Shown piece by piece: positions 1 through 8,987 of a stretch of DNA of 44,237 nucleotides. Within the stretch, counting starts at the first letter, position 1; each line of letters starts with the position of its first letter. Under the pieces are notes generated by a model. It was given only the letters and a program-made list of their open reading frames with translations. It did no database searches and was not told the DNA's origin. This stretch comes from Bacteroidales bacterium (GTDB taxonomy: Bacteria > Bacteroidota > Bacteroidia > Bacteroidales > F082), in contig JASBYY010000022.1 of the NCBI GenBank assembly GCA_029983675.1, forward strand, positions 1 through 44,237, read 5' to 3'. Both the position numbers and the translations under genes were made by a program.

Positions 1-211
1 TTAGACCGCATCCTCAATCCGATTAAAGCCTTATTGAAAAGGTGATGGCCACCCGCCCAAAACAGGACTGGAGATATGGCAACACCACAAAAAAACAACA
101 AGGGGGCGCATAGAAAATGACGGATATTTTCCATATTTTTGTGGCATGAAATATTAAAAAACGCGATCACCTTCTAAAATCAAATTATTATTTTAGTCAC
201 AACATATCAAA

Positions 212-339
212 ATGAAAAATAGAGTCAAAATAGCCGCACTGCTGTTACTATGTTTTCGGAATCCGACAAAGTAATGCGACAAAGGATTTACAATATCCTA
301 AAGTCGAAGAACAACCCCATTGAACTGTATTGGAAATGA
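212..339 (+). pseudogene. Collapsed GLPGLI-family gene relic
   Basis: An ATG at 212 opens a typical export signal start (MKNRVKIAALLLLCF) that hits a stop at once. In a second frame the DNA continues directly into a GLPGLI C-terminus ending KSKNNPIELYWK, with its stop at 337-339. The two intact paralogues downstream end KNNPIELDRK and NNPIELDRK. The signal-peptide end and the last ~29 codons therefore seem to have been joined by deletion of some 230 codons, out of frame. The stop sits in AAATGAAG, the same sequence found at the end of both intact genes. The first 211 bases contain no gene I can recognise; a 28-codon open frame at about 33-113 ends too early to assign. Confidence 0.75.
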
Positions 340-474
340 AGCTTTTTCAGGGATGTAAACATTTAGTTTATACTTCAAGAAACGGAAAAAGAAACTTAAT
401 GAACAATACAAACACATTGACTATCAATTAAATACGATTATATTTTCTAACAATATGAAAAACTAATAATATAG

Positions 475-506
475 TTGCAAAGTTTGGTTTTTAGGTTGTA
501 TATTTG
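475..506 (+). promoter_or_regulatory. Bacteroidota-type promoter for the first GLPGLI gene
   Basis: The -7 box TATATTTG lies at 499-506. A TTG at 475-477 gives the -33 element with 21 bases between. The start codon of the GLPGLI gene is 29 bases downstream. Confidence 0.6.
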
Positions 507-535
507 CAGCATATTCACACTAACTTGACCCAACT

Positions 536-1384
536 ATGAAAAGATTCGCACTACTTACGCTTTTATGCCTCACCTGCTTTTGCGCCCATGCGCAATTCGT
601 CTCGGCTGTTGACACCATAGACCAAGCCCGCTTGGTAGTGATGTACGAGCTTCGCTATTGCGAAGACTCCCTCCATCCCGACCGTGTCCAAACGGAAAAA
701 ATGATGTTGGAAATCGGGGACAAGCTCAGCCTTTTCCAAAGCTACAATGCATTCCGTCTTTTTGAAAAGTTCAGGAAAATGGAACGAGAGGGCAGCTTGG
801 ATGCCTTTTTGAGCCAGCCGATATATCTTGAAAAAGACGAAATTGCGAGGTTCCAATATCGGATTTTCAAAAACCATCCTGTCGGAAAGCTTACCTATAC
901 CGATGGGATAGCCTTTTCCGGCAGTTTTTTGTTTGAGGAAGCCTTGCATGGCATCGTCTGGGAGATGGCCGGCGACACCCTGACCGTGGCGGGGCATCCC
1001 TCGCAAAAGGCAACATGTGACTACGGAGGCCGACATCGGGAGGCATGGTTCACCGAAGAACTGCCCTTTAGCGACGGTCCTTATATGTTTTGCGGACTTC
1101 CCGGCCTTATCGTCAAGATTGAAGACACAAAAGGTCACTATCGTTTCGAGATGCTGTCTGCCGAAAAACCCGCAGAGTACACTCCTATCCTTTGGAAAAG
1201 GAAAGATTACGTCAAAACGACGAAAAAGGGCTTTTTCAAAGCCAGCGACGATGCCCAAGCCAACATCATCGAAAACGTCATGGAACGCTCCACCCCCGTT
1301 GACGGCGACAGAAACAACCAGCAGAAAAAACTGCACCAGTATCAGATTTCAAAGAACAACCCCATCGAATTGGACAGGAAATGA
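536..1384 (+). CDS. GLPGLI family secreted protein (paralogue 1)
   Basis: This 282-residue protein has a signal peptide ending at AHAQ (about residue 20). It carries the family's name motif CGLPGLIVKIED near residues 185-196, preceded by the strongly conserved block CDYGGRHREAWFTEELPFSD. The GLPGLI family is a paralogous, exported, uncharacterised set in Bacteroidota, often beside TonB-receptor-like barrels; no enzymatic activity is established. The C-terminus reads KNNPIELDRK, identical at its last nine residues to paralogue 2. The stop overlaps ATGAAG in the way paralogue 2 overlaps its barrel gene, but here the coupled frame stops after 17 codons. A downstream partner may thus have been lost. 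Family call is firm; function is unknown. Confidence 0.9.
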   Translation: MKRFALLTLLCLTCFCAHAQFVSAVDTIDQARLVVMYELRYCEDSLHPDRVQTEKMMLEIGDKLSLFQSYNAFRLFEKFRKMEREGSLDAFLSQPIYLEKDEIARFQYRIFKNHPVGKLTYTDGIAFSGSFLFEEALHGIVWEMAGDTLTVAGHPSQKATCDYGGRHREAWFTEELPFSDGPYMFCGLPGLIVKIEDTKGHYRFEMLSAEKPAEYTPILWKRKDYVKTTKKGFFKASDDAQANIIENVMERSTPVDGDRNNQQKKLHQYQISKNNPIELDRK

Positions 1385-1910
1385 AGACTTTTCGAGAAGA
1401 CAAGCATTGGGTCTTTGCTGCAAAACGCTTGTGACAACGACTTTGAATGAATAAATACAACACACATTACCAGATAAATATAAAGTATTTTGATGAATAC
1501 CTCAAAAAAAATCACAACAAATACTTGCAGAAACAGGAATTGCACCTTATATTTGCCCCGAAAACACACCTTTCATCATGAAAACGAAAAGTTATTGGCT
1601 GGTCTGTGAATTGCTAAATCACTCTTCAATAGATAGTTTTTCCAGCCTGAAAAACTACAACAGCAGCTTTTCATTGTTTTCAAAAGGAATATGGCATCTG
1701 GGGAAAAACCGTTTCACCAAACTTGTCGCCACCGTTGACTGAAAAGCTCGGGCTTCGGATTTTGCATGAATGGCATTGATTCGTCATGCGAAATACCCAA
1801 TAGGGTTGGCGACTGTATCAGAAAGGCAAGTTTCTGCCTTGCCATGACTTCCGCATTACCGAAGTCAAATATAGAGAAAAAACCTTCATTAACCCCCAAA
1901 AAATCATAAA
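1385..1910 (+). other. Intergenic stretch with promoter and two doubtful small frames
   Basis: This 526-base stretch has no gene I can assign. It contains a good promoter (1525-1555) and two short open frames behind it. One runs 1578-1742 (54 codons, start MKTKSYWLVCELLNHS, 22 bases after the -7 box). The other runs 1766-1909 (47 codons, start MNGIDSSCEIPNRVGDC), and its stop is one base before the next gene. Neither has a recognisable domain or a clear signal peptide, and both could be remnants or part of a long leader for the Cys-rich peptide gene at 1911. Confidence 0.3.
1525..1555 (+). promoter_or_regulatory. Promoter upstream of the Cys-rich peptide
   Basis: TTG at 1525-1527 and TATATTTG at 1548-1555 are separated by 20 bases, the preferred spacing of Bacteroidota housekeeping promoters. 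The nearest ATG is at 1578; the peptide gene begins at 1911. Confidence 0.6.
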
Positions 1911-2132
1911 ATGAAAAATACTGTTAGAAAATTAATGTTTGTCATTTCATTCTTGGGTCTTCTCGCATTTGTGACGCTGAAGAATGTAAAGGCGGAACCT
2001 CCAAAATATCCTTATACAGCAACAATCTGTTGTGATGAAGGAGATTGCCACTATTGCTTATGCGAATACCCTGGGCATGAGGCAGAATGGAAAAGCATAT
2101 TATGCCCGGAATGTAACCAAGGTGATGTGTGA
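1911..2132 (+). CDS. Small exported Cys-rich peptide, NVEALA-like?
   Basis: This is a 73-residue product. Residues 1-29 form a basic then hydrophobic export signal (KLMFVISFLGLLAFV). A short NVKAEPPKY segment follows, then a tail with seven cysteines in the patterns CCDEGDCHYCLC and CPEC. The NVKA block recalls the NVEALA family of small secreted Bacteroidota peptides, which also have variable Cys-rich tails, but the match is weak and should not be taken as assignment. The gene lies between two GLPGLI genes, 84 bases before the second, on the same strand, and may be co-transcribed with it and the barrel gene. The cysteines would suit disulfides or metal binding outside the cytoplasm; this is inference. 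Confidence 0.6.
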   Translation: MKNTVRKLMFVISFLGLLAFVTLKNVKAEPPKYPYTATICCDEGDCHYCLCEYPGHEAEWKSILCPECNQGDV

Positions 2133-2216
2133 TTTCTACATGGGTGGCGAAGCCTGTCGTAGGTTTCGTCTCTCTACCCTTGTTATTTTTGAAACGACCC
2201 TGACCAGTTAAATAAG

Positions 2217-3047
2217 ATGGCGAAACGATTTTTGATGCAAATGCTATTCCTAGTGGTTTCCGTCGGGTCTTTTGCCCAGACCTACCGCGAGACATACGAT
2301 TCGCTCGACATAGCGCGGATAGAAGTGTTGTATGACCTGACCTACAGGGAAGACAGTACGCATTTGGATTGGGCACGTAGAGAACGCATGATACTGCTCA
2401 TCGGCAATAGAATATCCTCTTTCCAGAGTTATAGGCAGTTCATGTATAACCCGATTGCATTCCAAAAAATGCAGGAAGGAACCTTTAGCGATTGGTTTAA
2501 CACTGACGAGGCACAACAATATACCCATCGTTTTTTCTATTGTCTTTATAAAAACCATCCAGAAAGAATGATGACTTATAACAGTACCGTGTTCCTTGCC
2601 GGCAGGTTTTATTACGAGGAGCCTTTGGGCGCATTCGATTGGGAGATTCTTGACGACACAATGAGCGTGAAAGGCTACCTATGCCAAAAGGCGGTGTGCC
2701 AATACGGAGGCCGACATTGGGAGGCATGGTTCACCGACGAACTGCCATTCAGCGACGGGCCATGGAAATTTCACGGTCTGCCAGGGCTGATACTCAAGGT
2801 GGCCGACACCCATAGACACTATTGCTTCGATTTCATATCGATAGGTGTTCCTGATGCGGGCAGGTACATCGAATGGTTCAATGATGTTTACATGGAGACC
2901 ACGCGGAAGGGTTTCTTCAAGGTAGAGGACGACTTGCGCGAAAATATTATGAGTCATTTCGACGAGCGAATAAGCCTAGAAGCTCAAAAAAGGGTGTACC
3001 GTGTGATGAAATCCCGCAACAACCCCATCGAATTGGACAGGAAATGA
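2217..3047 (+). CDS. GLPGLI family secreted protein (paralogue 2)
   Basis: This 276-residue protein has a signal peptide ending near SFAQ (residue 21). The motif FHGLPGLILKVAD lies near residues 184-196, and the block CQYGGRHWEAWFTDELPFSD precedes it, as in paralogue 1. The two genes share long near-identical DNA tracts in the block and at the last 30 bases, so they are recent duplicates under partial homogenisation. The stop TGA overlaps the ATG of the following barrel gene (ATGA at 3044-3047), which points to translational coupling. The protein is likely periplasmic or surface exposed and works with that barrel. Biochemical role is unknown for the family. Confidence 0.9.
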   Translation: MAKRFLMQMLFLVVSVGSFAQTYRETYDSLDIARIEVLYDLTYREDSTHLDWARRERMILLIGNRISSFQSYRQFMYNPIAFQKMQEGTFSDWFNTDEAQQYTHRFFYCLYKNHPERMMTYNSTVFLAGRFYYEEPLGAFDWEILDDTMSVKGYLCQKAVCQYGGRHWEAWFTDELPFSDGPWKFHGLPGLILKVADTHRHYCFDFISIGVPDAGRYIEWFNDVYMETTRKGFFKVEDDLRENIMSHFDERISLEAQKRVYRVMKSRNNPIELDRK

Positions 3048-5674
3048 AGAAAGTCGCTCTCTTGCTGTTGCTCGGTATGCTGGTAGTGCAGACCATTAGC
3101 GCCCAAACTGTGCTTAACGGCCATGTAACCGACACCGCCAACCTACCCCTACCCAACATCAACGTGATGGTGTATGCTGCCGGCAGCCGCAGCATGGCGG
3201 CTTTCGGGATTAGCGATGGGGAAGGCCACTACAAAATCAACGTCGAGCTGCCGGTTGACAGCTTGGAATTAAAAGTCAATTCGGCTTTCTTTGAGAAAAA
3301 GTCGCTTCGCATCGCCAACCGCAGCCAAACCGTAAATTTCTGTTTACACGATGAAATACAACAGATCAAGGGGGTTACCGTCCGTGCCCGCAGTATCGAG
3401 CAGAAAGGCGATACCTTGGAATACATCGTCGGCTCTTTCGTGCAGAAACAAGACAAGAGCATCGAAGATGTGCTGAAACGAATGCCTGGCATCGAGGTGG
3501 AGGATGACGGCAAAATCACCTACCAAGGCCTGCCCATCCAGAAGTTTTACGTAGAAGGCATGGATCTGATGGGCGGCAGCTACACCGCCGTCAGCAAGAA
3601 TCTGCCCCACCAATCCGTAGCATCGGTCGAGGTGTACGAAAACCACCAGCCCATCAAAATGCTGGAGAATCGTGTCAGCTCGGAACAGGCTTCCATCAAC
3701 ATCAAGCTGTCGAAAAACATAACCCTCACCGGCACTGCCAAGGTGGGTGCAGGAGTATGGCCCTTTCTTTGGAACCTCAATCTGACTCCCATGCTGTTTT
3801 CGGGCAAAGCCCAGTTTCTGGCGGCTTATCGTACCAACAACATGGGCGAAGACCTGAACTCATTCACAAAGAGGTTCAGCTACGAGCTAAAAACCGAAGA
3901 CCGCCCCCAAGTCTTGGGCGAAGAATTGGGCATCAAGTCGGCAGCCGTCCCGCTCTTCAATGCCAAACGCTACTTGGACAACCACAGCCACCTGCTTAAC
4001 CTGAACACGCTAACGCCCCTCAACAGCAAGACCCAACTGCGGGTCAACCTATATTATTTCAACGATTTGCAGCGACGTTCCGTCAGTCAGCGCAACACGT
4101 TTTACCTTGCTGCCGACACCTTGTCCTACACTGAACAAATCGACAATCGATATCGCGATAACCGGCTTTTCGGCACCATCGCCTTCAACCGTAACGACGA
4201 GGGCTTTTACCTGGACAACAAGACCCATTTCTCGCGACAATGGAACCATGCCATTGGCACTGACTTGAATAACGGCAGTCTTGTTGTCCAGACCCTGCAA
4301 ACCCCTGCCGCCTCCATCGACAACGATTTAAGGCTGCTCTTCCCCGTCGGGAAACGGATTTTCGACTTCGTTTCCTATATCGGTTACGGTCGTGCCCCTC
4401 ACCGCTTGGAAGTGAGTCCCGGCCCTTTCGCCATGCTGCTCAATGACGGATTGCCTTATGACAAAATCGGGCAGGACTTGGATAGTCGGCAGTTCTTTGC
4501 CGACCACGCTTTCAGCGCCATCTTTTCGTTGGGTCGTTTTACCATCCGCCCCAAGGCAGGCTTCCTTTTCGTGGAAAGGAGCATCGCTTCAAAGCTGATG
4601 TTATCCGATGCCTCTCAAAAATGGCAAAGCCCTGCTGCTCCCGATGCTTTTGTGCAACGTCGCAACGCGAAACCCTATTTTAACACGACAGTGGAATACA
4701 AGCGCAACGACCGGTTCGCTGTCAGCATCGACCTTCCCTTGGGCTTACAGTCGGTTGTGGCGGCAAGCGAGAACGGCAAGCCACAAACCATGACCCGGCT
4801 GCTCTTCAACCCCGGCATCGGAAGCCGATTGAAAATAGGCCATTTCTGGACTTTGAGCACCTCGGCCCAGCTCAAGCACCGCATTGAGAACTATGACACT
4901 TGGATGGACAGCTACCTGCTCAGCGATTATCAAGACTTGGTGCTGCGCATGGCACCATTCTCCATGTCGAGAACCCTATCGGGCGGCGTAGGTGCTCAGT
5001 TCAAGGATCCTTTCATTTCGCTCAACGCTGATGTCCGATACGGCATAGGTCTTACCCATTCCGAAATGATGTACCGCTACAAAATCGGCGACGGAGGCAG
5101 CACCCATTTGCAAATCGTTCCCATGCCCAACGACAGGGTTTATCAAACCTTGAATGCCAATATCCGAAAATACTTCTCGCCCATCCGAACAAGCATAGGA
5201 CTGAAATCCAATATTTTAGATACAAAAGGCCTGTCCTTGGTAAACAATAGTCTGCTTAGCACCCATAGTTTTTCGTACAGCCTCTCCCCATCGCTGATGA
5301 TGAAACTCGCCCACTGGCTCAATGCGGATTATTCCATGAATTTCAACCAAATGTTTTCGATAATCGACGGGCAAAGCCGAAGCAAAATCAGCTATTGGCG
5401 GCATTTTGCCAAGGTTTTTGCTTTCTTGAAAAACAATCAGATCGCCACTTTAGAGGCAGAATACTACCGGCATCAAGGAAAGCCCTATCTTTTTGTGGAT
5501 GCTGCATACGAGTTTTCAGTGGGAAAGCCCCGATTGGATTTTGAATTGCGATGGAACAATATTTTCAATAGCAAGCAATATATTTCCTACTATTCAGGGG
5601 CTTACTCAGTGCAGGAAACCATTTACACCCTCCGTCCCATGGAAGTAACAGTCTCGATGCGGTTCAGGTTTTAG
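3044..5674 (+). CDS. TonB-receptor-like outer-membrane barrel with carboxypeptidase-regulatory-like domain
   Basis: This 876-residue protein has a signal peptide ending TISAQ. A carboxypeptidase-regulatory-like beta-sandwich follows (about residues 24-105: GHVTDTANLPLPNINVMVY). A plug-like domain (about 118-225) includes EDVLKRMPGIEVEDDGKI and the phrase FYVEGMDLMGG. The remainder is a long barrel ending in aromatic-rich VSMRFRF. No clear TonB box was seen. This architecture is commonly paired with GLPGLI genes in Bacteroidota, and here the start codon overlaps the GLPGLI stop. It probably forms an outer-membrane transporter or export partner of the GLPGLI protein; the substrate is unknown. 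The 3' end converges on the ygiQ-like gene with only 14 bases between. Confidence 0.88.
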   Translation: MKKVALLLLLGMLVVQTISAQTVLNGHVTDTANLPLPNINVMVYAAGSRSMAAFGISDGEGHYKINVELPVDSLELKVNSAFFEKKSLRIANRSQTVNFCLHDEIQQIKGVTVRARSIEQKGDTLEYIVGSFVQKQDKSIEDVLKRMPGIEVEDDGKITYQGLPIQKFYVEGMDLMGGSYTAVSKNLPHQSVASVEVYENHQPIKMLENRVSSEQASINIKLSKNITLTGTAKVGAGVWPFLWNLNLTPMLFSGKAQFLAAYRTNNMGEDLNSFTKRFSYELKTEDRPQVLGEELGIKSAAVPLFNAKRYLDNHSHLLNLNTLTPLNSKTQLRVNLYYFNDLQRRSVSQRNTFYLAADTLSYTEQIDNRYRDNRLFGTIAFNRNDEGFYLDNKTHFSRQWNHAIGTDLNNGSLVVQTLQTPAASIDNDLRLLFPVGKRIFDFVSYIGYGRAPHRLEVSPGPFAMLLNDGLPYDKIGQDLDSRQFFADHAFSAIFSLGRFTIRPKAGFLFVERSIASKLMLSDASQKWQSPAAPDAFVQRRNAKPYFNTTVEYKRNDRFAVSIDLPLGLQSVVAASENGKPQTMTRLLFNPGIGSRLKIGHFWTLSTSAQLKHRIENYDTWMDSYLLSDYQDLVLRMAPFSMSRTLSGGVGAQFKDPFISLNADVRYGIGLTHSEMMYRYKIGDGGSTHLQIVPMPNDRVYQTLNANIRKYFSPIRTSIGLKSNILDTKGLSLVNNSLLSTHSFSYSLSPSLMMKLAHWLNADYSMNFNQMFSIIDGQSRSKISYWRHFAKVFAFLKNNQIATLEAEYYRHQGKPYLFVDAAYEFSVGKPRLDFELRWNNIFNSKQYISYYSGAYSVQETIYTLRPMEVTVSMRFRF

Positions 5675-5688
5675 GATTTTTTTCTTGC

Positions 5689-7527
5689 TCACCGTCTCCT
5701 ATCTCCGAACAAACGGCCTATCCATTCCTTTTTACCCATGCGGCGCAAGGTGTTTTTCACCCATTCGCGATTTTCGGGCTTATACCAGAAGAAAAAACGC
5801 TGCTGGGCAAGCTTCTCCTCTTTCTTTTTGGCGACAAACACAGGCTCAAGCGTGTAGGGATTATAGCCGGAATAGTAAATCTCTGTAGCCAAGGTCATAG
5901 GAGTGGGCGTAAAATCCTGCACCTGTTCAAGGCGATAGCCCAACTGCTTGGTTTTGACCGCCAAATCGGCCATGTCTTCAAGGTAACAGTCGGGATGGCT
6001 GGAAATAAAGTATGGGATCAACTGCTGGTTAAGATGCTCCATCTCATTAATCCGGTCGAACTCCTTTTTCAGACGCACAAACAAATCGAACGACGGCTTT
6101 CTCATCAGCTTCAGCACCATGTCCGAGGTATGTTCGGGTGCCACTTTCAGCCTTCCGCTCACATGGCGGGTCACCAACTGCCTGAAATATTCGTCGTAGC
6201 CCATAATGCGGTTTTCTTCGGGTGAGCAGTCGCGCAAAAAGAGATCGTAACGGATACCCGACCCTATGGTCGCCTTCTTCACCTTTGGAAGTGCATCAAC
6301 GGCCTTGTAAATCTCAATCAACGGATGGTGATCGGAGTTGAGGTTTTTGCACACCGAGGATTGCAAACAGGTGGGGCGTGCACATTTCCGGCATAGGCTT
6401 TCATCCTTGCCCTTCATGCCGTACATATTGGCCGAAGGTCCTCCCAAATCGCTGATATAGCCCTTAAAATCGTCCATCTCGGTCACTTTTTCCACCTCCT
6501 TCATGATGGAAGCCTTGCTGCGGCTGACGACAAACTTGCCCTGATGGGCGGAGATGGTGCAAAACACGCAGCCTCCGAAACAGCCGCGGTGCAGGTTGAC
6601 CGAATGCCGTATCATCTCGTAAGCGGGAATGACACCTCGCTTGTCGTATTTCGGATGCGGCAGGCGTGTGTAGGGCAGGTCAAACGATGCATCGATTTGC
6701 TGCTGTGTAAAAGTAGGCAAAGGCGGATTGATAACAAGAACTTGATCTCCAACATGTTGAATAAGTCTTGCCGCTTCTTTCTTATTCGACTCCTCTTCTA
6801 CATGACGAAAGTTGGAGGCGTAAGCCCGTTTGTCTTTCAAGCAGGTTTCATGCGAAACAAGCTCTATAGTCTCCCCCTCGAATGGCGGAAGAACTTTCTG
6901 TGCAGCTTGCAGAAAGAAAGTCTGCCGCACTCCGTTCAGCTCCTCGATTTTGTTTCCCTGCGCAAGGGCGTCGGCAATTTCCACCATGGTGAGTTCGCCC
7001 ATGCCATACACTCCCATATCGGCCTTTGAGTCCACCAAAACGCTGGGTTTCAAGCCGTCCGACCAATAGTCGTAATGTGTCACGCGCCGCAAGGAAGCCT
7101 CGATGCCGCCAATCACCACAGGCACATCAGGATAGAGCCGTTTGAGGATATTGCTGTACACCACGGTAGCGTAGTCGGGGCGGAAACCCGCCTGCCCGCC
7201 GGGCGTATAGGCATCGTTGGAACGCAGCCGCTTGTTGGCGGTGTAATGGTTCACCATGGAATCCATGGCACCTGCCGAGACGGCAAAATACAAATGGGGT
7301 TTTCCGAACTTCTTGAAATCACGCAGATCGTCACGCCAGTTGGGCTGAGGCACCAACGCCACCCGATAACCGGCATGTTCGAGCACCCGGCCGATGACAG
7401 CGGCACCAAAAGCAGGATGGTCGATGTAGGCATCGCCGGTAACGAACACCACATCCACCTCGTCCCAACCGCGGAGGTCGGTTTCTTTCTTGGTAATGGG
7501 AAGCCAGTCGAGAAGGTTGTGTTGCAT
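5689..7527 (-). CDS. ygiQ: YgiQ family radical SAM protein
   Basis: A 612-residue protein starting MQHNLLDWLPITKKE. Upstream in-frame ATG codons are excluded because the promoter -7 box lies between. The N-terminal part (about 1-270) has the UPF0313 features, including GDAYIDHPAFGAAVIG and IGGIEASLRRVTHYDYW. The radical SAM cluster motif HRGCFGGCVFC (CX3CX2C, near residues 311-321) binds the 4Fe-4S cluster and S-adenosylmethionine. A second Cys group lies in SLCRKCARPTCLQSSVC. The family is widespread and its reaction is unassigned. Length and motif order fit an intact member. Confidence 0.95.
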   Translation of the reverse strand: MQHNLLDWLPITKKETDLRGWDEVDVVFVTGDAYIDHPAFGAAVIGRVLEHAGYRVALVPQPNWRDDLRDFKKFGKPHLYFAVSAGAMDSMVNHYTANKRLRSNDAYTPGGQAGFRPDYATVVYSNILKRLYPDVPVVIGGIEASLRRVTHYDYWSDGLKPSVLVDSKADMGVYGMGELTMVEIADALAQGNKIEELNGVRQTFFLQAAQKVLPPFEGETIELVSHETCLKDKRAYASNFRHVEEESNKKEAARLIQHVGDQVLVINPPLPTFTQQQIDASFDLPYTRLPHPKYDKRGVIPAYEMIRHSVNLHRGCFGGCVFCTISAHQGKFVVSRSKASIMKEVEKVTEMDDFKGYISDLGGPSANMYGMKGKDESLCRKCARPTCLQSSVCKNLNSDHHPLIEIYKAVDALPKVKKATIGSGIRYDLFLRDCSPEENRIMGYDEYFRQLVTRHVSGRLKVAPEHTSDMVLKLMRKPSFDLFVRLKKEFDRINEMEHLNQQLIPYFISSHPDCYLEDMADLAVKTKQLGYRLEQVQDFTPTPMTLATEIYYSGYNPYTLEPVFVAKKKEEKLAQQRFFFWYKPENREWVKNTLRRMGKKEWIGRLFGDRRR

Positions 7528-7546
7528 GGTGCATTCTATCGGAAGG

Positions 7547-7554
7547 CAAAAATA
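7547..7554 (-). promoter_or_regulatory. -7 box for ygiQ
   Basis: On the minus strand this reads TATTTTTG, 19 bases before the ygiQ start at 7527. It decides the start, since longer in-frame versions would begin upstream of it. Confidence 0.5.
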
Positions 7555-7622
7555 GGAGTTTTGTCGCGAACACAAGCAAAACTCCTGTATATTATTGATT
7601 GTCAGCTAAAAAAATCAAATAA

Positions 7623-8747
7623 CTATCGTACATGAAAGCCCTTTCCGTTGATTTCCATCCCTCTGAAACAGTTGTATTTCTCCTGATCCAAGGGATAGTC
7701 CCAGCAGCCCAACCCATGGTGCATCCGACCGCCAAAACCAATCTTAAACTTGTACAACCCGTATAGCGGATGGCTGGCATCGGGGCCGGGCGAAACACCG
7801 AACATGTCGTATTCGTTGCACCCCATGGCTTTCGACATTTTGATGGCTTCCCACTGCAAGGCGTAGGTAGCCATGCAGTTTCGGTTGGCTGACGAAGAAG
7901 CTCCGTAAAGATAGGAACCTCGTTTCCCCGTGATAATCAAGAACATGGCAGCAATGGGCTTACCCTCGTATTCGGCCAGTAAAAGATGGACATCCGCTGA
8001 CGACAACCCCTTGCAGGAACGGGATGAGAAAACAGTTTCAAAATAACGTATGTCATTCAAATACAATCCGTTTCGCATGGCAGTCTCCTTATACAGTTCA
8101 TACCACACATCAAGACTTTCCATGCCCATGGACCGGACGACTACCCCTTTTCTTTGTGAAAGGTGGATATTGTATCGGGTCTTGGGTTTCATGCGCATTA
8201 AAATCGTATTCAAATCGTCCTGAAGATTGATATAGATAGTACTTGAAGGTAGAATGTTAAACTGCGCCTTCTGGAAATTCCAGTTGATGGTGTTGCAGTT
8301 AAACCTCAGGTTCTGCAAGTTGATATCGGGCAATTCTTGAAAGATGCCGTTTTCGTCGTAACACGCCGGGTCGTTCGCCCAGTATGACTCCCAGCTCAAA
8401 TCGTAACGAATCAGGATGCAGGTCTTAGGCAGAAACGGCCTGATGCATTCCGATATTTCTTCGAGAAAAACGCCCTGATGCTGTTCGTCAGGCTCCAGTT
8501 CGGGACCGTATGGCACGTATGCAACCGACATATCGTTGCTAAGATGACGCACAATGACCAAAAAATCAGAGTAGATGTATCTGTCGTATTCTACATTGGC
8601 AAACAAATCCGACTCTCTCGACTTGAAGTCGATGGCAATAGGACTGGCGCCTTGCTTTTTTTTCACAAGCGACCAAAAGGAAGTCTGCTGAACAATAGGT
8701 GTTTTGTAGAGGTCTTCAACCTCTTTTCTATAAACGTCCGTAAGCAT
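7623..8747 (-). CDS. FemAB-like GNAT-fold aminoacyltransferase
   Basis: A 374-residue soluble protein. The C-terminal half has the hallmark layout of FemA/B/X-type peptidoglycan bridge enzymes: MKPKTRYNIHLSQRKGV (tRNA/acceptor helix), a WYELYKETAMRNGL segment, IAAMFLIITGKRGSYLYGAS, and the DMFGVSPGPDASHPLYGLY loop followed by KFKIGFGG. Such enzymes add amino acids to lipid II from aminoacyl-tRNA. In Bacteroidota, where peptidoglycan usually has direct cross-links, homologues may modify other acceptors. It is transcribed leftward with a 118-base untranslated leader from the box at 8865-8872. Family call is secure; substrate is not. Confidence 0.85.
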   Translation of the reverse strand: MLTDVYRKEVEDLYKTPIVQQTSFWSLVKKKQGASPIAIDFKSRESDLFANVEYDRYIYSDFLVIVRHLSNDMSVAYVPYGPELEPDEQHQGVFLEEISECIRPFLPKTCILIRYDLSWESYWANDPACYDENGIFQELPDINLQNLRFNCNTINWNFQKAQFNILPSSTIYINLQDDLNTILMRMKPKTRYNIHLSQRKGVVVRSMGMESLDVWYELYKETAMRNGLYLNDIRYFETVFSSRSCKGLSSADVHLLLAEYEGKPIAAMFLIITGKRGSYLYGASSSANRNCMATYALQWEAIKMSKAMGCNEYDMFGVSPGPDASHPLYGLYKFKIGFGGRMHHGLGCWDYPLDQEKYNCFRGMEINGKGFHVR

Positions 8748-8864
8748 GTCAGAGGATTATTGTCAGCAAATCATATCTCATTTACACCGGTGATGTAAAC
8801 CTTTTGAAAACGATATGTTGCTGAAATGGATTTCATTACTAATGATTCGGTCTGAATTCGACTG

Positions 8865-8872
8865 CAAAGATA
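8865..8872 (-). promoter_or_regulatory. -7 box for the FemAB-like gene
   Basis: Reads TATCTTTG on the minus strand, followed by GCAG, a frequent context. It is the only good box between this gene and the M20 gene upstream. The 240-base gap (8748-8987) holds no convincing gene. Confidence 0.5.
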
Positions 8873-8987
8873 CCCATTTATTCCATACAAAACTGATTTT
8901 CCGACAAATAATGCCAAGATCCGGCATCAACATCCTTGAAAAAACACCGCAAAGCCTTTGGCAGGCCACACTTGGGATGAAGGCGTG

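Noticed and set aside
1714..1899. A minus-strand 61-codon frame with start MGVNEGFFSIF.
   Set aside because: No export signal, domain or promoter; the plus strand has the better signals.
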